NCBI RefSeq assembly: GCF_002163675.1
Contig: NZ_CP019334.1
Span: 196,001-260,000, forward strand
From: Polaribacter sp. SA4-12
GTDB taxonomy: Bacteria; Bacteroidota; Bacteroidia; Flavobacteriales; Flavobacteriaceae
Direction: 5' to 3'
Length of the DNA stretch: 64,000 bases
Shown: one piece after another, positions 38,235-47,854 of the stretch
How positions within the stretch are numbered: the stretch's first letter is position 1
Layout: every line of letters begins with the position of its first letter
The notes under the pieces: model-generated
The model's database searches: none
What the model was told of the DNA's origin: nothing
The model's input: only the letters and a program-made list of their open reading frames with translations
Translations under genes and position numbers: made by a program

Positions 38235-38235
38235 T

Positions 38236-38889
38236 ATGAATGTTCTAGCAATTATACCTGCAAGAGGAGGCTCTAAAGGGATTAAGAAAAAAAATATAAT
38301 AGATTATAAAGGTAAACCATTAATGCAATGGTCTATAGATGCTGCTTTAAAATCTAAATATATAACAGAAGTTGTGGTTTCTTCAGATAATGATGAAATA
38401 TTAGATTTAGCAAGTAAAAATAAAGATATAATCACTTTAAAAAGGCCAAAAGAGTTAGCAGAAGATAGTTCTAGAACAGAACCTGTTTTAAAACACATTA
38501 TAGAAAGTCTAGATGCTTCAAAATATAGTCATATTATTCTTTTACAACCAACTTCTCCGCTAAGAACAGTAGAACATATAGATAATGCTTTTAAATTATT
38601 ATTTAATTCAGAAGCAAATTCATTAATTAGTGTTTGTAATCTAGAACATCATCCTTTTAAATCTTTTAAAATTGATAAAAATGGATTTTTAGAAGGGATA
38701 ATAAATAATGATTACCCTTTTTATCCTAGGCAGTCATTACCTAAAACGTATAAAGCAAATGGAGCTATTTATATTATAGAAGTAGATGAGTTTAAAAAGA
38801 ATTTCTCTTTGTTAACAGCGAAAACAATTCATTTTGAAATGAATAAAGAGAGTAGTATAGATATAGATACATTAGAAGATTTAAAATAA
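38236..38889 (+). CDS. neuA: CMP-sialic acid synthetase (acylneuraminate cytidylyltransferase)
   Basis: NeuA activates sialic acid with CTP to CMP-sialic acid, the transferase donor. The 217 residues carry the signatures AIIPARGGSKGIKKKN, LQPTSPLRTVEHID and YPRQSLPKTYKANGAIYI. Only the cytidylyltransferase domain is present, without a sialate O-acetylesterase extension. It follows neuC by 1 bp and completes the neuB-neuC-neuA set. Confidence 0.92.
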   Translation: MNVLAIIPARGGSKGIKKKNIIDYKGKPLMQWSIDAALKSKYITEVVVSSDNDEILDLASKNKDIITLKRPKELAEDSSRTEPVLKHIIESLDASKYSHIILLQPTSPLRTVEHIDNAFKLLFNSEANSLISVCNLEHHPFKSFKIDKNGFLEGIINNDYPFYPRQSLPKTYKANGAIYIIEVDEFKKNFSLLTAKTIHFEMNKESSIDIDTLEDLK

Positions 38890-38895
38890 TTTAAG

Positions 38896-40293
38896 ATGAA
38901 AATTGTAATAATTGTTCCAGATGGTGTTGGTGTTAGGAACTACTTGTATTCTAATTTTATAGATTATTTGATAGAAAATAACCATGAGATTATCATTTAT
39001 AATAAATTATCTAAATCAGCTATAGAAGAGATAAAAAGGATAAAACCACAACTTAAAAACTTTGAGGTTTTATCTAATTTTGTTGAAAATGGAAAAGCAA
39101 GATTATTAAGAGAAAGTTTAGCATATGGAAGACTTTTACGAAATAGAAAAACTTTAAAAAATTATTCGATTTTAAAATTTTGGAATCCAAGTAAAAAAGG
39201 CATTAAAAAGAGTACTCTTTATTCTTTAGCAGAAATATTAGGCTTTGTGTTTTCTAAGTCTTCTTTTTTAATTAATAAAGCAGATTTCTTTTATGAAAAA
39301 GAAATTTCAAAAAGTGAAGCAACAAAAATTAATTTAAATAAATTAAAAACACTTTCTCCAGATTTTGTTTTAAATCTTCATCAAAGAGCTACAATAGCAT
39401 CACAAGTAATTTCTGCTGCTAAGAAATTAAAGATCAAAACAGGTACTGTTATTTTTTCTTGGGATAATGTACCTAAAGCAAGATTAATTTCTCGTTACGA
39501 TTATTATTATGTTTGGTCTCATTTAATGAAGGAAGAATTATCATTGTTATACCCAGAAATTGCATCTAAACAAATAAAAATAACTGGTACTCCTCAATTT
39601 GAGTTTTACTTTAACAAAGAGTTATATTTAGAAAAAGAATTATTCTTTAAAACATATGGCTTAGATATTAATAGAAAAACTATTTGTTACTCTGGTAATG
39701 ATTCATCATCACCATACGAAGCAAATTATTTAGAGGATATTTGTGAAGAAGTAAGTAAAATTGATGATGAAAAACGACCACAGATTCTCTTTAGAAGATG
39801 CCCAGTAGATAAATCTAGTAGGTTTGATAATGTTTTAAAGAAATATAAAGGCTTAATCTATTCTATTGATCCAGATTGGAAAACTGATAAAGAAAATGAT
39901 GACTCTTTTACTACTATTTTCCCCAAATATAATGATATTATTTTACTTGTCAATACCGTGAAATATTCTGATTTAGTTATTAATTTAGGCAGCACAATGG
40001 CACATGATTTTGCCGTTTTAGATAAACCATGTTTATATTTGAATTATAACCCTGTAAACAACTCATTATTTAAAGTTGAAGATGTTTTTAATTTTCAGCA
40101 TTTTAAAAGCCTGAAAAATTTAGATGCTGTTGGTTGGATAAATAATAAAGATGAAATTATAAAGAAAATAGTAGAGACTTTAGATAAACCTGAAGAAATG
40201 GGGAAAGAACGAAAACTGTGGTTAAAAAGGATTGTTTCTCATCCTTTACAAAATAATACAGAAGAACTTTGTAAAGCAATTTTAAGAAAGTAA
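38896..40293 (+). CDS. Uncharacterised GT-B-like protein, candidate sialyl- or surface-sugar transferase
   Basis: I do not recognise a named family for this 465-residue protein. The shape is GT-B-like: an N-terminal half with KIVIIVPDGVGVRNYL and FVLNLHQRATIASQVISAA, TGTVIFSWDNVPKA, and a C-terminal half with ICYSGNDSSSPYE, RPQILFRRCPVD and LVINLGSTMAHDFAVLDKP, a pattern reminiscent of epimerase/CDP-glycerol-transferase-like donor domains. It begins 6 bp after neuA and is the first transferase-like gene behind the sialic acid set. None of the sialyltransferase families I know (GT38, 42, 52, 80) is evident in the window, so it is a good candidate for a new one, but this is inference. Confidence 0.7.
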   Translation: MKIVIIVPDGVGVRNYLYSNFIDYLIENNHEIIIYNKLSKSAIEEIKRIKPQLKNFEVLSNFVENGKARLLRESLAYGRLLRNRKTLKNYSILKFWNPSKKGIKKSTLYSLAEILGFVFSKSSFLINKADFFYEKEISKSEATKINLNKLKTLSPDFVLNLHQRATIASQVISAAKKLKIKTGTVIFSWDNVPKARLISRYDYYYVWSHLMKEELSLLYPEIASKQIKITGTPQFEFYFNKELYLEKELFFKTYGLDINRKTICYSGNDSSSPYEANYLEDICEEVSKIDDEKRPQILFRRCPVDKSSRFDNVLKKYKGLIYSIDPDWKTDKENDDSFTTIFPKYNDIILLVNTVKYSDLVINLGSTMAHDFAVLDKPCLYLNYNPVNNSLFKVEDVFNFQHFKSLKNLDAVGWINNKDEIIKKIVETLDKPEEMGKERKLWLKRIVSHPLQNNTEELCKAILRK

Positions 40294-40298
40294 TAATT

Positions 40299-41432
40299 AT
40301 GCACATTTGTTTTATTTCTAATGAATTTCCCTTACCAAATATTTCTTTTGGAGGAGCTGGTACGTTTTTATTGACCTACTCAGAACTGTTAATTAAAAAC
40401 GGTCACAAGGTTTCTATTGTTGGTGTAAAGGAGGGAGATGAAATAATTACAAAGATCAATAAGGTATCTATTTATTATGCAAAAAGATCAAATATTAAAG
40501 GGTTTTCTTGGTATGTTAACTCAAAGTCAATTAGTAAATTAGTTAACAAAATAAATATAACAAATAAAATAGATATTTTAGAAGCACAAGAAGCTGGTTT
40601 TGCTTTTGTTGATACTCCAAAAGGAATAAAGAAAATTGTTAGAATGCATGGTGGGCATTATTTTTTTCACATTTTTGAAAATAAAAAATTGAATTGGAAA
40701 AAAGCTTTATTAGAAAGAATAACTTTTAAAAAAGCAGATGCTGTAATTGCAACTTCAGATTTTGTTAAAATTCAAACTTCTAAATTTATTGATTTTTCTA
40801 AAAAGAAAAATATTACTATAAATAACCCTATATTAATAGACCAGTTTTACCCTGCAGATAAAAATAAGATTATAAAAGGAAGTATTGTTTTTGCAGGTAC
40901 AATTTGTGAAAAAAAAGGAATTAGACAATTATGTTTAGCAATTCCAGAAATAGCTAAAGTATTTCCAGAAATTCATCTATATATTTATGGAAGAGATTGG
41001 TTCTTTTCCGATGGTAAGTTATATAAAGATTGGTTATTAGATCAACTGTCTGATGAAATTAAAAGTAAAATTACATTTAGAAAACCAGTTCCTTATAGTG
41101 AATTACCTAAAGTTTATGAATTTGGTGAAATTTGCGTTTTTCCTTCTCATATGGAAGTTCAAGGATTAGTTGCTCCTGAAGCAATGTCTATGGAAAAATT
41201 AGTGATATTTACAAAATATGGCCCAGGACCAGAAACTATAGATGATGGTGTTAATGGGTTTCTTTGTGAACCATTAATAGTTAAAAGTATTTCAGATGTT
41301 GTTGTTAAGGTTTTGAATAACAGACAGAATAATAGGGGAATAGAAATAAGAGCAAGGGAAAAAGTTATTAGTAAGTTTTTACCAGAAATTATCTTTAAAA
41401 AAAATATAGACTTTTACACTTCAATTTTTTAA
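40299..41432 (+). CDS. Glycosyltransferase family 4
   Basis: This is a 377-residue GT-B enzyme with an N-terminal FGGAGTFLLTYSELL, donor-domain start VFAGTICEKKGIRQL and the acidic motif MEVQGLVAPEAMSMEK. Glycine-rich loops and spacing match the GT4 family. It is 5 bp after the orphan GT-B gene. Specificity is unknown. An 84-bp gap without a clear promoter follows. Confidence 0.85.
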   Translation: MHICFISNEFPLPNISFGGAGTFLLTYSELLIKNGHKVSIVGVKEGDEIITKINKVSIYYAKRSNIKGFSWYVNSKSISKLVNKINITNKIDILEAQEAGFAFVDTPKGIKKIVRMHGGHYFFHIFENKKLNWKKALLERITFKKADAVIATSDFVKIQTSKFIDFSKKKNITINNPILIDQFYPADKNKIIKGSIVFAGTICEKKGIRQLCLAIPEIAKVFPEIHLYIYGRDWFFSDGKLYKDWLLDQLSDEIKSKITFRKPVPYSELPKVYEFGEICVFPSHMEVQGLVAPEAMSMEKLVIFTKYGPGPETIDDGVNGFLCEPLIVKSISDVVVKVLNNRQNNRGIEIRAREKVISKFLPEIIFKKNIDFYTSIF

Positions 41433-41516
41433 ATATCAGAAATTGTATCAATTCTTAATCAGATATATAAAGCTTAAATTTGTTAGATAAAAAGGTTCTC
41501 AATTAAAATAAATAAT

Positions 41517-42059
41517 TTGTTTAAAACTGATATTTTAAAATATAAAAAGTATAGTGGTAAATCTTCTTTAGTTTTATTACTAACTACTCAAGGTCTTTGG
41601 GCTCTTTTTGTTTATAGATCTTCAAATTATATATATAAAAGTAAATTGCCAAGTATTATAAAAAAACCACTTTTATTAGTATCTATTATTTTTCAAAAAT
41701 GGATTGAAATTGTTTCTGGAATTTCAATACCATATTCTTGTTCTATTGGACATTCATTTTATATTGGCCATTTTGGAGGAATAATAATAAACTCAAACGC
41801 TATAATTGGTAACAATTGTAATATTTCACAAGGTGTTACAATCGGTGTGAGTGGAAGAGGAAATAAAAGAGGGGTTCCTGTTCTTGATGATAATATCTAT
41901 ATTGGTGCAAATTCGGTTTTAGCAGGAAATATTAAAATTGGAAGTAATTGTGTTATAGCTGCAAATTCTTTAATTATAGATAATATAGAGAAAAATTCTA
42001 CAGTTATTGGTGTCCCCGCGAAAATTATTAATAATTTAGGATCTAAAGGATATATTTAA
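41517..42059 (+). CDS. Serine acetyltransferase-like hexapeptide O-acetyltransferase
   Basis: This 180-residue protein has a helical N-terminus and a left-handed beta-helix of hexapeptide repeats with the SAT-type segment FYIGHFGGIIINSNAIIG, SQGVTIGVSGRGNKRG and VIGVPAKIINN. In a sugar locus such an enzyme most likely O-acetylates a glycan residue rather than serine. It starts with TTG, since no ATG fits in frame. The stop overlaps the next ATG by one base. Acceptor is unknown. Confidence 0.82.
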   Translation: MFKTDILKYKKYSGKSSLVLLLTTQGLWALFVYRSSNYIYKSKLPSIIKKPLLLVSIIFQKWIEIVSGISIPYSCSIGHSFYIGHFGGIIINSNAIIGNNCNISQGVTIGVSGRGNKRGVPVLDDNIYIGANSVLAGNIKIGSNCVIAANSLIIDNIEKNSTVIGVPAKIINNLGSKGYI

Positions 42060-43177
42060 TGAGGTTTTTAATTATTTCAGATGCTCCAATTTTAAAAAAA
42101 GAGAATAAGTTGTTTTCTTATGCACCATATGTAAATGAGATAAAACTATGGATGAAATATTTTGATGATGTTGTGATTGTATCACCTACTAAATATAAAA
42201 AAGAACTATTAATTGAATCATTTAATAGAGATATAAAAGTTTCTTCAATACCTTCAATATCCTTGATTTCTTTTTTTGATACTATTAAGAGTATTTTAGT
42301 ATTGCCTTTTATAATTTTCAAGCTTTTTATTAATATGTTTAAAGCAGATCATATTCATCTAAGAAATCCTGGTAGCATAGGTTTATTAGGCTGTTTTGTC
42401 CAAATTTTTTTTCCTTTTACACCTAAAACTTCAAAATATGCAGGGAATTGGGATCCTAAAAGCAAACAACCAATAAGTTATCGAATTCAAAAATGGATTT
42501 TATCCAATACCATTTTAACTAGAAATTGTAAAGTTTTGGTTTATGGAAAATGGGAAAATCAAACTAAAAATATTATTCCTTTTTTTACCGCATCCTATAA
42601 AAAAGAGGAGATTATAGAAGTACCAAAAAAGTGTTTTTCTAGTGTAATTAAATTTATATTTGTAGGAACTTTTTCTGAAGGAAAACAACCTTTGTTGAGT
42701 GTAAAAACAATTCAGAGTTTACTTTCTAAAAACATAGACGTTCAATTAGATATGTATGGTGAAGGAGACAAATTTAATGAAGTTAAGAGGTATATTAGTG
42801 AGCACAGATTAGAGAATAATATATTTTTGCATGGAAATAAACCCAAAGAAATTGTAAAAAAAGCATTTATAGAAGCTCATTTTCTTATTTTTATTTCTAA
42901 ATCAGAAGGTTGGCCAAAGGTTGTCGCTGAGGCGATGTTTTGGAAATGTTTACCAATTTCGACAGATGTTTCTTGTGTAGCATATATGTTAGATTATGGT
43001 AAGAGAGGCACAATTGTAGCACCAAATGTTTTGATAGAAGATTTGGTTGAAATTGTTTTAAATTATATGAATAATGAAGTTGTGTATCAACAGCAATCTT
43101 TAGAGGCTCAAAAATGGTCTCAAAATTTTACGTTAGATAAATTTGAGTTTGAAATAGGAAAACTAATGAAGCTTTGA
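42059..43177 (+). CDS. Glycosyltransferase family 4-like
   Basis: This 372-residue GT-B enzyme shows HLRNPGSIGLLG in the acceptor half, then KFIFVGTFSEGKQPLL and ISKSEGWPKVVAEAMFWK in the donor half, with the E-x7-E region. Its last four bases overlap the next gene (TTGA). Specificity is unknown. Confidence 0.83.
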   Translation: MRFLIISDAPILKKENKLFSYAPYVNEIKLWMKYFDDVVIVSPTKYKKELLIESFNRDIKVSSIPSISLISFFDTIKSILVLPFIIFKLFINMFKADHIHLRNPGSIGLLGCFVQIFFPFTPKTSKYAGNWDPKSKQPISYRIQKWILSNTILTRNCKVLVYGKWENQTKNIIPFFTASYKKEEIIEVPKKCFSSVIKFIFVGTFSEGKQPLLSVKTIQSLLSKNIDVQLDMYGEGDKFNEVKRYISEHRLENNIFLHGNKPKEIVKKAFIEAHFLIFISKSEGWPKVVAEAMFWKCLPISTDVSCVAYMLDYGKRGTIVAPNVLIEDLVEIVLNYMNNEVVYQQQSLEAQKWSQNFTLDKFEFEIGKLMKL

Positions 43178-44244
43178 AAGAATTAAAAGTCTTACAAATT
43201 ACCGACTCGTTAAATGTTGGAGGAACAGAGGTATTAGCTGTTAATATGGCTAATGTCTTTTTAGATTACAATATCTCATCTCATTTTTGTACTACAAGAC
43301 AAGAAGGTTTTTTAAAGGATAAGTTAAAAAAAGAAGTACGTTATATTCATTTAAAGAGAAAGTCTACTTTAGATTTTAAAGCCTTAATTAAACTTAAAAA
43401 ATATATAAAAAAGAATCAAATTCATATTGTTCACGCACATTCTACTTCTTTATTTTTTGCTTGTGTGTTAAAAATGATGTATCCAAACTTCAAACTATTT
43501 TGGCATAATCATACAGGAGTAAATGTTAACTTAAGTGGTTTGAAATTCTATATAATTAAATTTCTTACGAAGTTTACAAGTGGAATCGTGAACGTAAACG
43601 AAGAATTAGCAGTGTGGTCAAAAAATAGATTAGGGAACAAGAATGTTATTCAAGTAAATAATTTTCCATTATTTACAGATACGGATCGTTTTACGAATTT
43701 ATATGGAGTAATTAATAAAAGAATTGTTTGTTTAGCAGCTTTAAGACCAGAAAAAGATCATTTAAACTTATTAGAAGCATTTAATATTGTGCAAAATAAG
43801 TTTCCAGATTGGACTTTACATTTAATAGGTAAAGATTATAATAATGAATACTCAAATAAAATAAAAAGATATATTAGCAATCACAAGTTAAAAGAAAATG
43901 TTTTTATGTATGATATGTGTTCAGATATCAAAAATATTTTAGAACAAGCATCTATTGGAGTTTTGTCTTCAGAAAATGAAGGATTACCAATTTCTTTATT
44001 AGAGTATGGTTTAGCAAATTTACCCGTTTTAACAACTGATGTTGGGGAATGTAAAAAGGTAATCAATCACCATAAAGCAATTGTTGTTCCTAAAAGAAGT
44101 GATATTTTTGCAAAAGCTTTATTAGAAATTATTGAGGGGAATTTATTAAGGAAAGAGATTTCAGATTCACTAAATAAGAATGTTATCTCTTTTTTCTCTA
44201 AAGAAAATTTTATTTCAAAAATTAAAAAATTTTATGATAAATAA
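43174..44244 (+). CDS. Glycosyltransferase family 4
   Basis: This is a 356-residue GT-B enzyme: LNVGGTEVLAVNMANVF at the N-terminus, IVHAHSTSLFFAC, then CLAALRPEKDHLNLLEA and SENEGLPISLLEYGLAN. It starts with TTG inside the stop codon of the previous gene. It ends 11 bases into the Wzy/WaaL-like gene. Specificity is unknown. Confidence 0.85.
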   Translation: MKELKVLQITDSLNVGGTEVLAVNMANVFLDYNISSHFCTTRQEGFLKDKLKKEVRYIHLKRKSTLDFKALIKLKKYIKKNQIHIVHAHSTSLFFACVLKMMYPNFKLFWHNHTGVNVNLSGLKFYIIKFLTKFTSGIVNVNEELAVWSKNRLGNKNVIQVNNFPLFTDTDRFTNLYGVINKRIVCLAALRPEKDHLNLLEAFNIVQNKFPDWTLHLIGKDYNNEYSNKIKRYISNHKLKENVFMYDMCSDIKNILEQASIGVLSSENEGLPISLLEYGLANLPVLTTDVGECKKVINHHKAIVVPKRSDIFAKALLEIIEGNLLRKEISDSLNKNVISFFSKENFISKIKKFYDK

Positions 44245-45562
44245 AATATTAGGTAATAAGTTTTTATTTATTTGTGTTCACATAGTTTTGGGCTTTCTAG
44301 TTACTTTCTTACCCATTGCTAAAATTTATACTTTACTTATTTTTGTTATTGGTGCCTTTATTATTTATACAACTAGAAATAGAAAAGAAGAAGCTTTGTT
44401 TTTAATAAGTTATTTAGTGGGGGCTGAGGTTTTTATAAGAATGTCAGGAGGTACCTTATTGTATGAAACAGGTAAATATGGAATGATTTTATTTATTCTT
44501 CTAGGGCTGTTTTTAGGTCCAGTAAAACAAAAACAAACAGTATCATTTATATTATATATATTACTTTTATTAATAGGTATTATATTTACTGACACTCCAT
44601 CAGGTGAATCAATTAGAAATGCTATATCATTTAATTTAAGTGGGCCTATAACTTTAGGCTTATTTGCTCTTTATTGTTATAAAAGGACAATAACATTAAC
44701 AGAATTTAAAGAGTTGCTTTTTCTCTGTTTATTGCCTATATTTTCTATGGTTAGTTATGTTTATTTTAGAACACCAGATTTAGAAGAAATGGTTTTTGGT
44801 ACTTTATCAAATTTTGACACATCTGGAGGTTTTGGCCCCAATCAGGTGGCTACTATGATTGGTTTCGGAGCATTTATTTTAGGTGTTTTTTTATTTATCA
44901 GAATTAATTTATCTGTATATATTTTTTTAGATGGTTTCTTTTTAACATATTTCATATACAGAGGTTTATTAACATTTTCAAGAGGAGGTATGATTACAGC
45001 AGTGGTTGCGTTTTTGTTTTTTGCCTTTTTTATGTTTTTATTTCAGAAGGTAACTCTTGTTAAAGTTTCTAAATATGTTTTCGTTTCACTAATTTTATTT
45101 TTAGGAATTTGGTTGTATACATCAAATATTACCGGAGGAATGATTGCTAATAGATATGCAGGAGAAAATACTATGGGTGTTAAGAAAAAAGATGTAACTG
45201 CAGGAAGAGGGAAGATTATTAATATGCAGTTAGAAAGTTTTTATGAATCTCCAATTTTTGGTATTGGAGTTGGTAATGGTAAGTATAAAAGAATTGAAAC
45301 TGGAGAGCATGTAACTGCTGCTTCTCATAATGAGGTTAGTAGATTAATTGAAGAGCATGGTTCATTAGGCATAATTGCACTGTTGATACTTTTAATAGCA
45401 CCTTTACAGAATATGTATTTTAGTAATAATTACCAAAGAGCATTTTTAATTTCTTTTTATATTTTTTGGTTTTTAACGATTAACCATTCTGCAATGAGAA
45501 TCGCATTTCCTGCTTTTGTTTATGGATTAAGTTTGATTAGAATTGTACCAGATGAATCGTAA
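44234..45562 (+). CDS. O-antigen polymerase/ligase-type membrane protein (Wzy or WaaL)
   Basis: This ~442-residue protein has about ten membrane helices and the PF04932-type region near the C-terminus: TAGRGKIINMQLESFYESP, FGIGVGNGKYK and ASHNEVSRLIEEHGSLG. Members either polymerise repeat units (Wzy) or ligate glycan to lipid A core (WaaL). In a locus with an ABC exporter, ligation is at least as likely as polymerisation. I place the start at ATG 44234 (MINKILGNK); a more upstream ATG at 44180 would overlap the previous gene by 65 bases. The stop overlaps the next gene by 11 bases. Confidence 0.8.
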   Translation: MINKILGNKFLFICVHIVLGFLVTFLPIAKIYTLLIFVIGAFIIYTTRNRKEEALFLISYLVGAEVFIRMSGGTLLYETGKYGMILFILLGLFLGPVKQKQTVSFILYILLLLIGIIFTDTPSGESIRNAISFNLSGPITLGLFALYCYKRTITLTEFKELLFLCLLPIFSMVSYVYFRTPDLEEMVFGTLSNFDTSGGFGPNQVATMIGFGAFILGVFLFIRINLSVYIFLDGFFLTYFIYRGLLTFSRGGMITAVVAFLFFAFFMFLFQKVTLVKVSKYVFVSLILFLGIWLYTSNITGGMIANRYAGENTMGVKKKDVTAGRGKIINMQLESFYESPIFGIGVGNGKYKRIETGEHVTAASHNEVSRLIEEHGSLGIIALLILLIAPLQNMYFSNNYQRAFLISFYIFWFLTINHSAMRIAFPAFVYGLSLIRIVPDES

Positions 45563-46565
45563 AAAAATATTATATATAGGTAACAATTTAACAGGGAAAA
45601 CAAAGTATAATTCTACCATAAAAGTATTATCTACGTTGTTAAAAGAAGAAGGTTTTTCTGTAATAGTTTCATCAGATAAAATAAGTAAACTATTAAGGTT
45701 ATTAGATATGTGTATTTCTCTCGTAAAAAATAGAAATAAAGTAGATTATGTTCTAATTGATACTTTTAGTACCATAAATTTCTATTATGCATTTATCATA
45801 TCTCAATTAGCAAGAGTTTTTAAATTAAAGTACATTCCTATTTTACATGGAGGTAATTTACCTGAAAGATTAGAACGAAATACGTTTTTAAGTGATTTGA
45901 TTTTTAAGAACTCATATAAAAATGTAGCTCCTTCAAATTACCTAAAATCCTCTTTTGAGAAAAAAGGATATGATACCATGTTTATTCCTAATATTTTAGA
46001 GATAGAAAACTATAATTTTAAGAATAGAAAACAACTTGAGCCTAAATTATTTTGGGTTAGAGCTTTTAAAGAAATTTACAATCCTACGTTAGCAATCAAA
46101 GTTTTAGATTTACTTAAAAAAGAATATCCTAAAGCAAAACTATGTATGGTTGGACCTTTTGTTGATGATAGTTATGATGATTGCTTAAAGTTGATTTCTG
46201 AATTAAAATTAGAAAGTTCTGTAGAATTTACAGATGTTCTTCTAAAAGAAGATTGGCATAAAAAATCTGAAGATTATGACATCTTTATTAATACAACAAA
46301 TTTTGACAATACACCTGTTAGTGTAATGGAAGCGATGGCTTTGGGGTTACCAATTGTTAGTACAAATGTTGGTGGAATGCCTTTTTTAATAGATGATACA
46401 ACTGATGGATTATTAGTCACTAAATCTAATACAGAAGAAATGACGAGTGCAATTGTTTCTTTACTAAATAATAATCACCCTAACTTAGCAATAAATGCTA
46501 GAAAGAAAGTGGGAAATTTTAGTTGGAATAATAACAAAGGAAAGTGGTTTAAAATTCTAAAATGA
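45552..46565 (+). CDS. Glycosyltransferase family 4
   Basis: This is a ~337-residue GT-B enzyme. N-terminal KKILYIGNNLTGKTKYN, then LFWVRAFKEIYNPTLAIKVL and FDNTPVSVMEAMALGLP in the donor half. I start it at ATG 45552; a TTG three codons upstream is less likely. Its stop overlaps the next gene start (ATGA). Specificity is unknown. Confidence 0.84.
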   Translation: MNRKKILYIGNNLTGKTKYNSTIKVLSTLLKEEGFSVIVSSDKISKLLRLLDMCISLVKNRNKVDYVLIDTFSTINFYYAFIISQLARVFKLKYIPILHGGNLPERLERNTFLSDLIFKNSYKNVAPSNYLKSSFEKKGYDTMFIPNILEIENYNFKNRKQLEPKLFWVRAFKEIYNPTLAIKVLDLLKKEYPKAKLCMVGPFVDDSYDDCLKLISELKLESSVEFTDVLLKEDWHKKSEDYDIFINTTNFDNTPVSVMEAMALGLPIVSTNVGGMPFLIDDTTDGLLVTKSNTEEMTSAIVSLLNNNHPNLAINARKKVGNFSWNNNKGKWFKILK

Positions 46566-47854
46566 TGATCAGAAAAATTATCTACACTTTAGGACAACAA
46601 TTGAGAAATCCCTCTTTTAAAATTAAATACCATTTTTTAAAGGAATCTGAAAAATGGTCTTTAGATGAGTTAGAGCAATATCAGCTAAAAAAGTTTAAAG
46701 AAATTTTACAAGTAGCTTACAATAATTCTGAGTTTTATAAAAGGAAGTTCGATGAACTAAATGTAGATATTCAAAAAGTAAGTTCATTAGATGATATTAA
46801 ACTATTTCCTATAATAACAAAAAAGGATTTAATAAAATTTGCACCTCAAATACATACGAATCTGACTTTTAAAAAGAAGTTTTTAGCAACAACCTCAGGT
46901 ACATCAGGAGAGTCTTTAAAGTTTTTTAGAGAGGAAGAAGTAGATTCGTTTAATAGAGCAGCAATACAAAGAGGATATTCTTGGTACGACATAAATCCTT
47001 GGGATAGAAATGGATATTTTTGGGGCTTTAGCTTTTCTTTTATCAGTAAACAAAAAAATAAGATTTTAGATTTTCTACAAAATAGATTTAGAATTTTTAG
47101 CTATAACGAAAAGTCACTAAAAAGTTTTATTAGAAAAGCTCAAAAAGCGAACTATATTCATGGGTATTCATCAATGATATACCAAACAGCAATTTTAATT
47201 AATAAATTAAAATTACCGAAACCGTTACAGATTAAAATGATTAAAGGTACTTCAGAGAAAATTTTTGAAAGTTATCAATCTCCAATTAAAGAAGCTTTTG
47301 GGGTTAAAATTATTAGTGAATATGGGGCAACTGAATCTGGTATTATAGCTTTTGAATGTGAACAAGGAAGTATGCATTTAAATATGGAGGGGGTTTTGGT
47401 TGAAGAAATAGATAATGAAATATTAGTAACAAATTTACAATTACATTCTTTTCCAATAATTCGTTATAAATTAGGTGATTATATCTCTTTAGCTCCAAGA
47501 GAGAAGAAATGTTCATGTGGCAAAAATCATTTAATTTTAGATGAAGTTACAGGTAGAATAGGAGAGAATATTTATGGGGTTGAGAATACATATCCGAGTC
47601 TGTATTTTTATTACATATTTAAGAATTTATCAAAAAAAGAGAAAATAGTTTTAAACTATCAAGTTGTTCAAAATCAAAAAGGGAAATTGATTTTTTTGTT
47701 AGATATTAAAGTAAATGTAGATGTTGAAAGAAAATTAGTTGCTGAGATTGAAAAATATTTTAAAAAAGATATTATTTTTGAGATAAAACAACAAGCAGAG
47801 TTCATCTACACTAAAGGAAAACTGAAAAATTTTATTTCTGAAATAAATGAATAA
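46562..47854 (+). CDS. CapK-like adenylate-forming enzyme (phenylacetate-CoA ligase family)
   Basis: This 430-residue protein is related to phenylacetate-CoA ligases and capsule-locus CapK proteins: an ATP loop LATTSGTSGESLKFF, ISEYGATESGIIAFE and RYKLGDYISL, plus a CSCGK segment near 320. Such enzymes activate a carboxylic acid as acyl-adenylate; in glycan loci they may supply an acyl decoration. No acyl carrier protein gene lies nearby. Substrate is unknown. It overlaps both neighbours by a few bases, so it is part of the operon. Confidence 0.8.
   Translation: MMIRKIIYTLGQQLRNPSFKIKYHFLKESEKWSLDELEQYQLKKFKEILQVAYNNSEFYKRKFDELNVDIQKVSSLDDIKLFPIITKKDLIKFAPQIHTNLTFKKKFLATTSGTSGESLKFFREEEVDSFNRAAIQRGYSWYDINPWDRNGYFWGFSFSFISKQKNKILDFLQNRFRIFSYNEKSLKSFIRKAQKANYIHGYSSMIYQTAILINKLKLPKPLQIKMIKGTSEKIFESYQSPIKEAFGVKIISEYGATESGIIAFECEQGSMHLNMEGVLVEEIDNEILVTNLQLHSFPIIRYKLGDYISLAPREKKCSCGKNHLILDEVTGRIGENIYGVENTYPSLYFYYIFKNLSKKEKIVLNYQVVQNQKGKLIFLLDIKVNVDVERKLVAEIEKYFKKDIIFEIKQQAEFIYTKGKLKNFISEINE

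Noticed and set aside
36071..38889. Legionaminic or pseudaminic acid pathway instead of Neu5Ac
   Set aside because: No dehydratase/aminotransferase/acetyltransferase set for bacillosamine-type sugars is in the window and NeuB looks like the Neu5Ac type; still possible if those genes lie elsewhere.
44180..44233. Upstream start for the Wzy/WaaL-like gene
   Set aside because: It would overlap the preceding transferase gene by 65 bases; ATG 44234 gives the usual short overlap and a better membrane-protein N-terminus.
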